Assembly: GCF_000817815.1 (NCBI RefSeq)
Contig: NZ_JPRD01000042.1
Location: forward strand, 1 to 64,000
Length of the DNA stretch: 64,000 bases
Source of the DNA: Vibrio owensii CAIM 1854 = LMG 25443
GTDB lineage: Bacteria > Pseudomonadota > Gammaproteobacteria > Enterobacterales > Vibrionaceae
Reading direction: 5' to 3'
The translations under genes were made by a program, and so were the position numbers. The notes beneath the pieces were generated by a model, which saw nothing but the letters and a program-made list of their open reading frames with translations, made no database searches and was not told the origin of the DNA. Shown here piece after piece: positions 27,801-34,435 of the stretch (position 1 is the stretch's first letter; each line of letters opens with the position of its first letter).

Positions 27801-27849
27801 ACCTATTTCTCAACTAGAGCAACAATACACACCACTTGGAGCCGTTTAA
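24835..27849 (+). CDS. LacI-like sensor, PAS, GGDEF and EAL protein (c-di-GMP signalling)
   Basis: I start at ATG 24835; a TTG four codons earlier is possible. The 1004-residue soluble protein opens with a LacI/periplasmic-binding-protein-1-like domain (about 10-285; RPTIGIILPMLSGFYMGELN, HQRIGFCGDL, VAVVGIDNVFFGKQTQPPLTT) without the LacI HTH. A linker of unclear fold (about 290-435), a PAS/PAC domain (about 460-570) and GGDEF follow. The intact GGDEF motif is near 657-661. The EAL domain has VEALARW near 783, and its ET, DDFGTGFSS and AEGVET motifs are preserved. Both catalytic domains look competent, so it could make and break c-di-GMP under control of a cytoplasmic small-molecule ligand. 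No transmembrane segment is evident. Confidence 0.9.
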   Translation: MNRRVFDKRPTIGIILPMLSGFYMGELNATLRQMAKQHGVNLVFIRSGHRRDFDLSVALHHLDALMVVLHSASDHLVQTALNKGIPVLSLGASYAPLDVEQFISIQSDGVKALYRWLLEQGHQRIGFCGDLSVNDVRSRFKAYQHAATQHQGAFNPEDFFSVSNCSLAGGREAAVEFVQRNSQCTAVICATDHNAIGMMEQLKHLQVAVPNEVAVVGIDNVFFGKQTQPPLTTADQQLEVLARRAFSRAIERIQGAAFSNQINQVPQKLVIRQSCGNRNPTYESTECPNSIRHALLNVEGRSPAEIFENFYSQAQNGFNSILDAQSLYGNNLDWACLAQCDQEQYHIESWVEQGMTQPTTLPKQSTASDDIRDFPFLEGCEHFVATVMPIATGQKNQWQLVAVVDSLEDQQNIGTQSVFNNYLDMLSLFIERDALLNTSTLRQKNSQQLLQQLKVVSNSSNDGIWDWDLTSNKLRWNSRLVNMLGNENISHKRYIDCDQLFQFIHPEDIDQLEEHIQAHLVDKVAFKTEFRIRKHDNSYIWVQANGSAVRNAQGHAVRFIGSMTDVTEQRESAAKIHHMAYFDALTGVANRRKIMEEIVEHISVNPDKPRAIMLMDLNRFKMINDSFGHHVGDALLCHITKELESVLVEPHTIARLGGDEFLFFCHVSNAAQANQIASMILRTIEKPMIHEEMELVSQGSLGISFYPSDGHSPEELVKKADIAMYQAKQLGGRKVVHYNDTMEATTQSLIKFEHHLNRALEQSEIDVFYQPQLCHKTQRVIAVEALARWQSEALGFVPPSQFIQVAENAGMISRLGEYILNRVCRDVQQSAWLQSMSHISVNISARQLVQPYFADEVIQTILNYRLPLSLFCIEITETAAISDYDLCVKSLEKLRKAGITISLDDFGTGFSSLSLLKKLPLSEVKIDRSFIADIIKDQSNLDFVSTMILMGRSLGYRVVAEGVETAEHVSSLSELGVDLLQGYYFSKPQPISQLEQQYTPLGAV

Positions 27850-27853
27850 AAGC

Positions 27854-27886
27854 AACAAGGCGAGCTCATGTGCTCGCCTTGTTCTG
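27854..27886 (+). terminator. Terminator of the GGDEF-EAL gene
   Basis: A 12-bp stem AACAAGGCGAGC/GCTCGCCTTGTT with a 6-base loop and a T-rich tail, just after the stop at 27849. Confidence 0.85.
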
Positions 27887-27933
27887 TTCTTCACCGTTGG
27901 TTTTAAATACTTCGCTTTAGAAAACCTTCTTGT

Positions 27934-28548
27934 CTAATCCAACTTCATTTCCATCAACGGTCGCCACATCTCGATAATCTCTTCTTCCGATGGCATTTCG
28001 CTTTGCTCGATGGTTTTCACTACGCGACATGGACTCCCCACTGCAACGCAATCTGCTGGGATGTCTTTGGTCACCACGCTGCCTGCCCCAATAATCGCTC
28101 GGTCACCAATTGTCACGCCATCCAAAATGATGGCACCCGCACCAATCCACACACTATCACCGATGGTAATTGGGTTGCCCGTTGCTATGGGACGAACACG
28201 CTCGGCGAGCTCAAAGGGGTGTCCTGCCGTACTGATCACCACATTAGGACCAATTTGCACGTACTCACCAATATGAACAGGCGCAAGATCGAGAATGGTA
28301 ACGCCAGCATTCAAAAAGCCGCCTTGGGTAAAGTGAATATTCTTGCCCATGTCACAATAGAACGGCGGCACGATGTTCACGCCGTTCGCACTGCCAAGAA
28401 GTGACTCGATGATCTCGGCTTTCTTTAAATGCTCAGAAGGTCGTGCGTGGTTGAAATCATACAGCTTCTCCTTCACTTCGGTTTGAAACTCAAACAGCTC
28501 AGGCGTAATAGGAATATGCACAGAAAAATCAGCCAGTTTACTACTCAT
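27934..28548 (-). CDS. Sugar O-acetyltransferase (maltose/galactoside acetyltransferase family)
   Basis: A 204-residue LacA/Maa-type left-handed beta-helix enzyme. An N-terminal mac domain is recognisable, followed by hexapeptide repeats (VWIGAGAIILDGVTIGDRAIIGAGSVVTKDIP) and the catalytic His in VISTAGHPFE. It uses acetyl-CoA to acetylate a sugar, probably as detoxification. It lies downstream of the GGDEF-EAL gene on the opposite strand and is not visibly linked to an operon. The exact sugar cannot be told. Confidence 0.88.
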   Translation of the reverse strand: MSSKLADFSVHIPITPELFEFQTEVKEKLYDFNHARPSEHLKKAEIIESLLGSANGVNIVPPFYCDMGKNIHFTQGGFLNAGVTILDLAPVHIGEYVQIGPNVVISTAGHPFELAERVRPIATGNPITIGDSVWIGAGAIILDGVTIGDRAIIGAGSVVTKDIPADCVAVGSPCRVVKTIEQSEMPSEEEIIEMWRPLMEMKLD

Positions 28549-28680
28549 CGATAACCTCTAAAGAACCAAGAACACATCGATAAATAATCGTAAATTCAGC
28601 CAGTTAACTTCCAACTTTTCGCATCATTTCGCTAGGTATTTGCGAGCAACAACGCATTTTGATGTTGGCTGTTAAGCACA

Positions 28681-28884
28681 CTACGCTTTCGAACTCGGCT
28701 CTTGGATCTGATAGAGGCGGCGCTCGTTGTCTGCACAAGTAGTCTCACAGTTACACACTTTATCAACGCCTACGTTATTCAAACCGCCGCAACTGCCTTG
28801 AATGCGTTTGTTATGAAAGATCACGCCCAGTGACATCAACAAAATGATGGCTAAGAACCCAAGAAAAGTGAACAACCAAACCAT
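28681..28884 (-). CDS. NqrM-like (DUF539) cysteine-rich membrane protein
   Basis: A 67-residue protein with one N-terminal transmembrane helix (WLFTFLGFLAIILLMSLGVIF) followed by GSCGGLNNVG and CNCETTC. This cysteine pattern is that of NqrM, which inserts an Fe centre during maturation of the Na+-pumping NADH:quinone reductase. NqrM is normally encoded beside the nqr operon; here the gene is the last of a three-gene unit with a NifX-like protein (one-base TAATG overlap) and a DUF134 protein. It is probably a paralogue with an Fe-delivery role that is inferred. Confidence 0.8.
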   Translation of the reverse strand: MVWLFTFLGFLAIILLMSLGVIFHNKRIQGSCGGLNNVGVDKVCNCETTCADNERRLYQIQEPSSKA

Positions 28885-29381
28885 TACTTCACCTCTTTCA
28901 CGTAAGAAGAAACCAATGCTTTGAGTTTCATCGGACGAAGCGTCATGAGTGTTTTTTTGGATTGAGATTGAGGATTAAGCAATAGCGAAGACGCTTTTTT
29001 GCTGCCACAGCCTCCGCAACCACCTTTCTTAGCGTGGTTGGTAGAAGGTCGACCTTGCGTGGCAAGCGTTAATGGCGATCGCGGCACACCCATCACATCA
29101 TCCAGCGAACTGCGAGTCGATAGCTTAAAGACTTGCTTACCACTGCTCAAAAGCTTACCCAGCGCACGTTCACCAATGTTGCGAACCAACACCGCATCTA
29201 CTTTGTATTCTTGCAAAGATTGAATAAGTTGTGATTTTGCTTTGCAGCCAGCTTGTGGCATGGAAGCAATGTTAGCTAGATTCTTTAACAATCCGTCTGA
29301 ATCGGAATAAATCGCAATGTATGGGGCTTTAACAAAGTGATTGGCGACGCGTTCGCCGTCATTTGGAATAGCGTAAATCAT
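28884..29381 (-). CDS. NifX/NifB-C-terminal-like (dinitrogenase Fe-Mo cofactor) domain protein
   Basis: The first 100 or so of the 165 residues match the small RNase-H-like fold that binds iron-sulphur or iron-molybdenum cofactor precursors (MIYAIPNDGERVANHFVKAPYI at the start, VDAVLVRNIGERALGKLLSSG). A cysteine cluster KKGGCGGCGSKK follows near 118-129 and a basic tail ends the protein. No nitrogenase genes are present, so it is a stand-alone family member. It overlaps the DUF134 gene by four bases upstream and the NqrM-like gene by one base downstream. Confidence 0.82.
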   Translation of the reverse strand: MIYAIPNDGERVANHFVKAPYIAIYSDSDGLLKNLANIASMPQAGCKAKSQLIQSLQEYKVDAVLVRNIGERALGKLLSSGKQVFKLSTRSSLDDVMGVPRSPLTLATQGRPSTNHAKKGGCGGCGSKKASSLLLNPQSQSKKTLMTLRPMKLKALVSSYVKEVK

Positions 29382-29668
29382 GAGTTTGACTCCTGGTCAG
29401 GAAAAACAAGTGCATGACCCTCAACTAGGCTTTTCGCGACTTTAAAACGCGCGCTTTTAACCGTATTACCAAAGGTCTGGCGAGAGACTCCCATTTGGTC
29501 GGCGGCTTGTTGCTGGCTCAATCCTTCCAGATCGGCCAATCTCAATGCCTCTAGTTCTTCTGGCAATATGTTGACTTTTTCTAGCTCGTAAAACGGTACA
29601 CCATTAGGCTTAAAGCAATGGTGCGCTGCACGTCCACATATGCGTCTTTCTATTTTTGGTCTCGCCAT
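29378..29668 (-). CDS. DUF134 (UPF0251) HTH protein, likely operon regulator
   Basis: The ATG at 29668 has AGGATG upstream and gives the typical family start MARPKIERRICGRAAHH (96 residues); a longer in-frame start would add 18 residues. A sigma-70 region-4-like helix-turn-helix is visible (EELEALRLADLEGLSQQQAADQMGVSRQTFGNTVKSAR). The Cys/His-containing N-terminus could bind metal. It is commonly found with NifX-like proteins and here leads that operon, with an ATGA overlap. Autoregulation through the repeats just upstream is proposed. Confidence 0.85.
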   Translation of the reverse strand: MARPKIERRICGRAAHHCFKPNGVPFYELEKVNILPEELEALRLADLEGLSQQQAADQMGVSRQTFGNTVKSARFKVAKSLVEGHALVFPDQESNS

Positions 29669-29710
29669 CACATCCTCTCTACAAAACGCCTTCACCTTAC
29701 GCCCGTTTGT

Positions 29711-29749
29711 GGCATATGCCAATTATAGTTTTTAGCATATGCCAATATC
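29711..29749 (-). promoter_or_regulatory. Direct repeats upstream of the DUF134 operon
   Basis: GCATATGCCAATTAT (29712-29726) and GCATATGCCAATATC (29735-29749) are near-identical, spaced 23 bases start to start, about two helical turns. The core GGCATATGCC is a perfect palindrome in the first copy. They lie 43-81 bases upstream of the DUF134 start and are a candidate operator for that HTH protein. Confidence 0.55.
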
Positions 29750-29902
29750 TTAGTTTGCAAAAATCGTATCCATAGCGAAATATTCGTTAGACATCTAATA
29801 ATAATGCAACAACACATACAAACCACCATACGATTCATTGACATGAGCCGATAAAAAACCTCGCATTTCTGTGGCTATTTTCATCAAATGTTCACCATCA
29901 TT

Positions 29903-29962
29903 TTCACGCTTGTTAACAAACAAAGCTATAATTCATCTAACACATTAGTTTGAACACTAATG
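29903..29962 (+). promoter_or_regulatory. Promoter and candidate operator of the betaine transporter operon
   Basis: TTCACG (29903-29908), an 18-base spacer and a perfect TATAAT (29927-29932). Just downstream is a 7-6-7 inverted repeat, CATTAGT (29943-29949) and ACTAATG (29956-29962), placed where a repressor would block initiation. The binder is unknown; osmotic or quorum regulators are candidates in Vibrio. Confidence 0.6.
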
Positions 29963-30009
29963 ATTAATTCGTTACCCTAAGTGAGCTATTTAGAGAAAGG
30001 AAACTCAAT

Positions 30010-31002
30010 ATGACGTACAAAACTCCCTTACTACTAGCGATTGGTGCGCTAGCAGCGACCAACGCAAACGCAAGTGAGTGTGGAACGGTTACCATTGCAG
30101 ATATGAACTGGAACTCTGCAACACTGATTGCCAATGTGGACCGTTTTATTCTTGAGCACGGCTACGGCTGTGATGCCGAACTCATCCCAGGCGACACCAT
30201 GCCTACCGGCACCTCAATGATCGAAAAAGGACAGCCCGATGTGGCACCAGAACTTTGGAGTAACAGCCTCAAAGATGCGCTAGACAAAGGTGTTGAAGAA
30301 AAACGCCTACGTTATGCTGGTAAAGCGCTCGTCGATGGCGGTGAGGAAGGTTTTTGGATCCCTGCCTACCTTGTTAAGCAATACCCTGAAATGAAAACCA
30401 TCGAAGGTGTGAAAAAACACGCGAAGCTGTTCTCTCATCCTGAAGACAAAGCAAAATCGGCATTCTACAGCTGTCCTGCTGGTTGGAACTGTCAGATCAG
30501 CGCAGGTAACCTTTTCAAAGCGATGGATCTTGCTGACTCAGGTTTTGACATCATTGACCCAGGCTCAAGTGCCGGTCTATCTGGTTCCATCGCAAAAGCT
30601 TACGAACGCGAACAAGCATGGTTTGGTTATTACTGGGCACCAACTGCGGTTCTTGGTAAGTACGACATGGTTAAAGTCGATTTCGGCAGCGGCGTGAATG
30701 AAGAAGAATTCGTGAGCTGTACAACCCAAGCGGATTGTGAAGCGCCAAAAGCAACCATGTACCCACCATCACCAGTGCACACAATTACCACTGAAGAGTT
30801 TGCTTCACGTTCTCCGGCTGCATACGACTACTTCACTAAACGTGGTTTCACCAATGCAGACATGAACCAACTGCTAGCTTGGATGGAAGACAATCAAGCA
30901 GACGGTGAAGAAACCATGTTCCATTTCCTAGAAAACTACCCACAGATCTGGACCGCATGGGTTCCTCAAGACGTAGCTAAAAAAGTGCAAGGTGCACTGT
31001 AA
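30010..31002 (+). CDS. proX: Glycine betaine/proline-type ABC transporter, substrate-binding protein
   Basis: A 330-residue periplasmic protein with a signal peptide (cleavage after NANA near residue 21) and the OpuAC/ProX-type binding-protein fold (VTIADMNWNSATLIANVDRFIL at the start, many Trp and Tyr for a cation-pi cage). It is the first gene of a binding protein-permease-ATPase operon, the reverse of the proVWX order in E. coli. Betaine, proline or choline are all possible ligands. It probably imports osmoprotectants in a marine organism. Two hairpins without a T tract follow, which may raise its mRNA level over that of the next genes. Confidence 0.85.
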   Translation: MTYKTPLLLAIGALAATNANASECGTVTIADMNWNSATLIANVDRFILEHGYGCDAELIPGDTMPTGTSMIEKGQPDVAPELWSNSLKDALDKGVEEKRLRYAGKALVDGGEEGFWIPAYLVKQYPEMKTIEGVKKHAKLFSHPEDKAKSAFYSCPAGWNCQISAGNLFKAMDLADSGFDIIDPGSSAGLSGSIAKAYEREQAWFGYYWAPTAVLGKYDMVKVDFGSGVNEEEFVSCTTQADCEAPKATMYPPSPVHTITTEEFASRSPAAYDYFTKRGFTNADMNQLLAWMEDNQADGEETMFHFLENYPQIWTAWVPQDVAKKVQGAL

Positions 31003-31021
31003 GACTTAGACGTTTCGTAAA

Positions 31022-31074
31022 TGGTATAGGAATACCAAAATTGTTGTATGCCGAGGCTCGCTTGAGTCTCGGCA
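31022..31074 (+). promoter_or_regulatory. Intercistronic hairpins between proX and proW
   Basis: TGGTAT/ATACCA (31022-31037) and TGCCGAG/CTCGGCA (31049-31074) with no T tract. Such stem-loops after a binding-protein gene commonly slow 3' decay, so the binding protein is made in excess over the permease. Confidence 0.55.
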
Positions 31075-31090
31075 AGAAAAGGAAGTAAAC

Positions 31091-31990
31091 ATGTCTGACT
31101 CGAATTGGCTTAGCGAATTCCCAGAAATGGATCGCTCAGATCTTAGAGCCATCCGCAAAACCTTAGATGGAGCCTACCGCGATTTTTCTCGCGAATACGG
31201 CGACCTAATTGAATCATTCTTCGATCCTCTTCTCTCATTTCTCGTTTGGTTCGAAAAACTCCTCATTTCTACACCATGGATGATCATCCTTGCTGTGTGT
31301 ACCGCGTTGGTTTATGCCGCGAGTCGCTCATGGAAATTGGCTGTCGCGTGTTTCGTGTCATTGATCCTGATTGGATACTTTGGCATGTGGGAAGACACGA
31401 TGCGGACGCTCAGCATCATCACGGTGTGTACCATGCTCGCCATTGCGCTCGGTATTCCAATTGGTATTGCCATGGCGCGCTCAAATCGCGTGCAATCCGT
31501 CGTAACCCCGCTTCTTGATGTTATGCAAACCATGCCCGCGTTCGTTTACCTGATTCCGGTCGTGATGCTTCTAGGTATTGGTAAGATTCCGGGCTTGATT
31601 GCCGTGGTTATCTACGCAATTCCACCAGTGATTCGTTTGACCAATTTAGGTATTCGACTGGTAGATAAAGAAGTACTTGAAGCCGCTACTGCCTTTGGTG
31701 CCAGTAAGAAGCAGCGCTTAGTCGGCGTGCAATTACCTTTGGCAATGCCAACCATCATGGCTGGTATCAACCAAACCATCATGATGGCGCTTTCTATGGT
31801 CGTTATTGCTTCGATGATTGGCGTAAAAGGCTTAGGTCAGCCAGTATTAAAGTCAATCACGAACCAGTATTTCACGCTTGGTCTGCTTAACGGCTTGGCA
31901 ATCGTGGCACTGGCGATTTTGTTTGACCGTGCATCGCAAGCTTACGCAAAACGAACGCAAGCACACCTAGGAGATCTGAAACATGACTAA
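31091..31990 (+). CDS. proW: Glycine betaine/proline-type ABC transporter, permease
   Basis: A 299-residue inner-membrane protein with a polar N-terminal extension, several hydrophobic helices and the EAA-type coupling loop (EVLEAATAFGASKKQRLVGVQLPLAMPTIMAGI near residue 195-230). This is the ProW/OpuAB layout. It overlaps the ATPase gene by eight bases, so translation is coupled. GTCTGACT-type sequence precedes the ATG with AAGGAAG as ribosome site. Confidence 0.9.
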   Translation: MSDSNWLSEFPEMDRSDLRAIRKTLDGAYRDFSREYGDLIESFFDPLLSFLVWFEKLLISTPWMIILAVCTALVYAASRSWKLAVACFVSLILIGYFGMWEDTMRTLSIITVCTMLAIALGIPIGIAMARSNRVQSVVTPLLDVMQTMPAFVYLIPVVMLLGIGKIPGLIAVVIYAIPPVIRLTNLGIRLVDKEVLEAATAFGASKKQRLVGVQLPLAMPTIMAGINQTIMMALSMVVIASMIGVKGLGQPVLKSITNQYFTLGLLNGLAIVALAILFDRASQAYAKRTQAHLGDLKHD

Positions 31991-33224
31991 GCCACTTATT
32001 GAAATCAGCGGCCTGTATAAGATCTTCGGCCCAAAACCAAATTCTGTTATCGACCGTGTTAAGCAAGGACAAAGCAAAGACCAAATTCTTGCTGATACCG
32101 GCCATACCGTTGGCTTAAAAGACATCAACCTGCAAATCAACAAAGGCGAAATCTTCGTTATCATGGGGCTATCTGGCTCAGGTAAGTCGACCATGATTCG
32201 CCACTTCAACCGTCTGATTGACCCTACTATGGGACAAATCTTAGTTGAAGGCGTCGACGTAATGCAGTTGTCGTCAAAAGAGTTGGAAGAGTTTCGTCGC
32301 CATAAGATGTCGATGGTATTCCAACGCTTTGGCCTGTTGCCTCACCGAACTGTGGTCGACAACGTCGCTTACGGCTTGGAAATCCAAGGCATCAAGAAAG
32401 AAGCTCGTCTTGCCAAAGCTAATGAGTGGTTGGAAACAGTAGGCCTCAAAGGTTACGAGAACCAATATCCTGCACAGCTTTCTGGTGGCCAGCAACAACG
32501 TGTAGGCTTGGCTCGCGCATTGGCGACCGACGCTGAGATCCTATTGATGGATGAAGCCTTCTCGGCGCTCGACCCACTGATCCGCAGCGAGATGCAAGAT
32601 CAGCTTATCGAACTGCAAGAGAAGCTACATAAGACCATTATCTTTATTACTCACGATTTGGACGAAGCACTTCGCTTAGGCGACCGTATTGCTATCTTGA
32701 AAGACGGTGAATTGGTACAACAAGGTTCTCCAGACGAAATCCTGCTTCATCCTGCTGATGAATATGTAGAAGCCTTCGTTAAGGACGTTAACCGAGCACG
32801 CGCTCTGACCGTAGAAACCGTGATGCAGCCGCCAGCGTATCGCATTGCGGCGACGACCATTGAAGAAGCCTTGATCGAAATGAAACGCGTGAAGCAAGAC
32901 TATGCCTACCATGTAACCGACGACGGCTATCAAGGTGTGGTGACCAAAGAGAGCTTGCTTGACGCTGCGAAAACCGATGCAGCACAAGAACTCGATGAAG
33001 AGATCTACGAAGAAGTGCCTGTTGTCTCTCCGGATTCTGTGATTGAAGAAGTGCTGCCGGACACCATGTCCTGTGACTACTCACTGCCAGTTGTTGATGA
33101 CGAAGGTAATCTGCAAGGCGAACTAGAACGAAGCGCCGTGGCCGAAATCTTCACGGATAATACCGAAGAGGAATCTCCATCAAAGGAGGTCAAAACGCCA
33201 CCAGCAATGGATAAGGCATCCTAA
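31983..33224 (+). CDS. proV: Glycine betaine/proline-type ABC transporter, ATPase with CBS domains
   Basis: A 413-residue ProV-type ATPase. Walker A is GLSGSGKST, the Q-loop lies in VFQRFGLLPHRTV, the signature is LSGGQQQR, and Walker B is ILLMDEAFSALD. C-terminal CBS repeats (about 275-390) are present; in OpuA/ProV relatives these sense ionic strength and gate transport. The acidic C-terminal tail ends in a Lys- and Pro-containing segment. It is the last gene of the operon and a terminator follows seven bases after the stop. Confidence 0.92.
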   Translation: MTKPLIEISGLYKIFGPKPNSVIDRVKQGQSKDQILADTGHTVGLKDINLQINKGEIFVIMGLSGSGKSTMIRHFNRLIDPTMGQILVEGVDVMQLSSKELEEFRRHKMSMVFQRFGLLPHRTVVDNVAYGLEIQGIKKEARLAKANEWLETVGLKGYENQYPAQLSGGQQQRVGLARALATDAEILLMDEAFSALDPLIRSEMQDQLIELQEKLHKTIIFITHDLDEALRLGDRIAILKDGELVQQGSPDEILLHPADEYVEAFVKDVNRARALTVETVMQPPAYRIAATTIEEALIEMKRVKQDYAYHVTDDGYQGVVTKESLLDAAKTDAAQELDEEIYEEVPVVSPDSVIEEVLPDTMSCDYSLPVVDDEGNLQGELERSAVAEIFTDNTEEESPSKEVKTPPAMDKAS

Positions 33225-33230
33225 TACGCA

Positions 33231-33259
33231 AAAGGCTCATCATCTGATGAGCCTTTTTG
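33231..33259 (+). terminator. Terminator of the betaine transporter operon
   Basis: AAAAGGCTCAT pairs with ATGAGCCTTTT around a small loop, followed by Ts. Confidence 0.88.
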
Positions 33260-33301
33260 TTTTGCTTTGTTGTCTCTTCAATATTGGTGTTATTGCTATC
33301 C

Positions 33302-33532
33302 CTACAGCCATATAAGCAGTGCAAAGATTAACAGACTCAATACGATACCAAGCAGAGCAATCCGTCCCTGCATTTCTGTCGAGACAGGACGATGCGGTCT
33401 TTTACCTAGCGTCAGAATATACAATCCCGCGTAACCGATACTGTAAGCAACCCTGTCTAAAAAAATTTCGATCAACAACCAACGAATAAGTGCTCCCAAT
33501 ACCCTAAGCGCACCTATAACTAATTCTTCCAT
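33302..33532 (-). CDS. Small inner-membrane protein (76 aa)
   Basis: The ATG at 33532 with AAAGGA upstream gives a 76-residue protein with two to three hydrophobic segments (ELVIGALRVLGALIRWLLIEIF, AYSIGYAGLYILTLG, IALLGIVLSLLIFALLIWL) and a short basic loop. I do not recognise a named family. The gene is monocistronic and convergent with proV. Confidence 0.65.
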   Translation of the reverse strand: MEELVIGALRVLGALIRWLLIEIFLDRVAYSIGYAGLYILTLGKRPHRPVSTEMQGRIALLGIVLSLLIFALLIWL

Positions 33533-33732
33533 TTTTCTTTTCCTTTTCCTTCTTCTTTGCAAATCACTGACGTTAAAGAGTTTTTCTAACAGAGGCTGTT
33601 CAATGGTTTGCTTTGTTCTGACGCAGGTCTAGGAAACAAGTCTATTATTATCACGGTATACCTAAGTGACCTTAGCATACATGCAACGAGATTACTTTGG
33701 TATGTCAACTTGTTGATTTAGAGAGGAATAAA

Positions 33733-34242
33733 ATGAAAAAGACATTATTAGCACTCACAGGTGCGGTCATTATTCTAGCAGGCTGTCAGGATGAGAAACC
33801 AGCGGAGACAACTGCGGTTGACGTTCCTCAAGCCACTGAAGTTGAAAGCACGGTTGATGCGACACCAATTGAAGAAGAGCAAGTGATCACTCCGGACACG
33901 TTCGTAGATTCTGGCCACAATGCGCAAAATGCATTGGATTGGAACGGCATTTACAAAGGTAAGCTTCCTTGTGCAGATTGTGCGGGTATCGATACTACGC
34001 TAACTCTGAACGAAGACGGTACTTACTCATTGGTAGAGCTTTATGAAGGTAAAGAAGGCGACCCAATCAAGTCAGAAGGTAAGTTCACTTGGAACGAATC
34101 AGGCAACACCATTACATTGATTGATGAGTCTGGTCCAAACCAGTACTTCGTTGGCGAAAACATGCTAATGAAGCTGGACATGAATGGCGAAAAAGCAACA
34201 GGCGAGTTGGCTTCATTCTACAACCTGAGCAAGATGCCTTAA
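33733..34242 (+). CDS. NlpE-like copper/envelope-stress lipoprotein
   Basis: The ATG at 33733 follows AGAGGA and yields a lipoprotein signal with lipobox LAGC (Cys near residue 17). The 169-residue product has an acidic linker and then the NlpE N-terminal domain with WNGIYKGKLPCADCAGIDTT, including the CxxC (PCADC). E. coli NlpE is an outer-membrane lipoprotein that signals surface contact and copper or envelope stress to CpxA; this protein lacks the C-terminal OB domain, as in many Vibrio members. Signalling here is inferred. Confidence 0.85.
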   Translation: MKKTLLALTGAVIILAGCQDEKPAETTAVDVPQATEVESTVDATPIEEEQVITPDTFVDSGHNAQNALDWNGIYKGKLPCADCAGIDTTLTLNEDGTYSLVELYEGKEGDPIKSEGKFTWNESGNTITLIDESGPNQYFVGENMLMKLDMNGEKATGELASFYNLSKMP

Positions 34243-34280
34243 TGCCAAATAGCAATTCAATTTAATCCTGATAAAGACCA

Positions 34281-34309
34281 AATCCGAGCCTCCCCCGCTC
34301 GGATTTTTT
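34281..34309 (+). terminator. Terminator of the NlpE-like gene
   Basis: AATCCGAGC/GCTCGGATT with a 7-base loop and T6. Confidence 0.88.
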
Positions 34310-34375
34310 CATTCTCGTTAATTAGAACGACAATCAAGAATTTTCATTTATTAAGAAAAATAACAATCCAACCAA

Positions 34376-34404
34376 TTGACGCAAACGATTGCTATTGATA
34401 GATT
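34376..34404 (+). promoter_or_regulatory. PurR box in the nucleosidase promoter
   Basis: ACGCAAACGATTGCTA (34379-34394) matches all but the last fixed position of the PurR consensus ANGCAANCGNTTNCNT. It overlaps a -35 TTGACG (34376-34381); a -10 TAGATT (34399-34404) follows at 17 bases. Repression by PurR with hypoxanthine or guanine is therefore expected for the nucleosidase gene. Confidence 0.75.
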
Positions 34405-34435
34405 GCGCCATCTTTTTTATTTGTAAGTATGTCGT

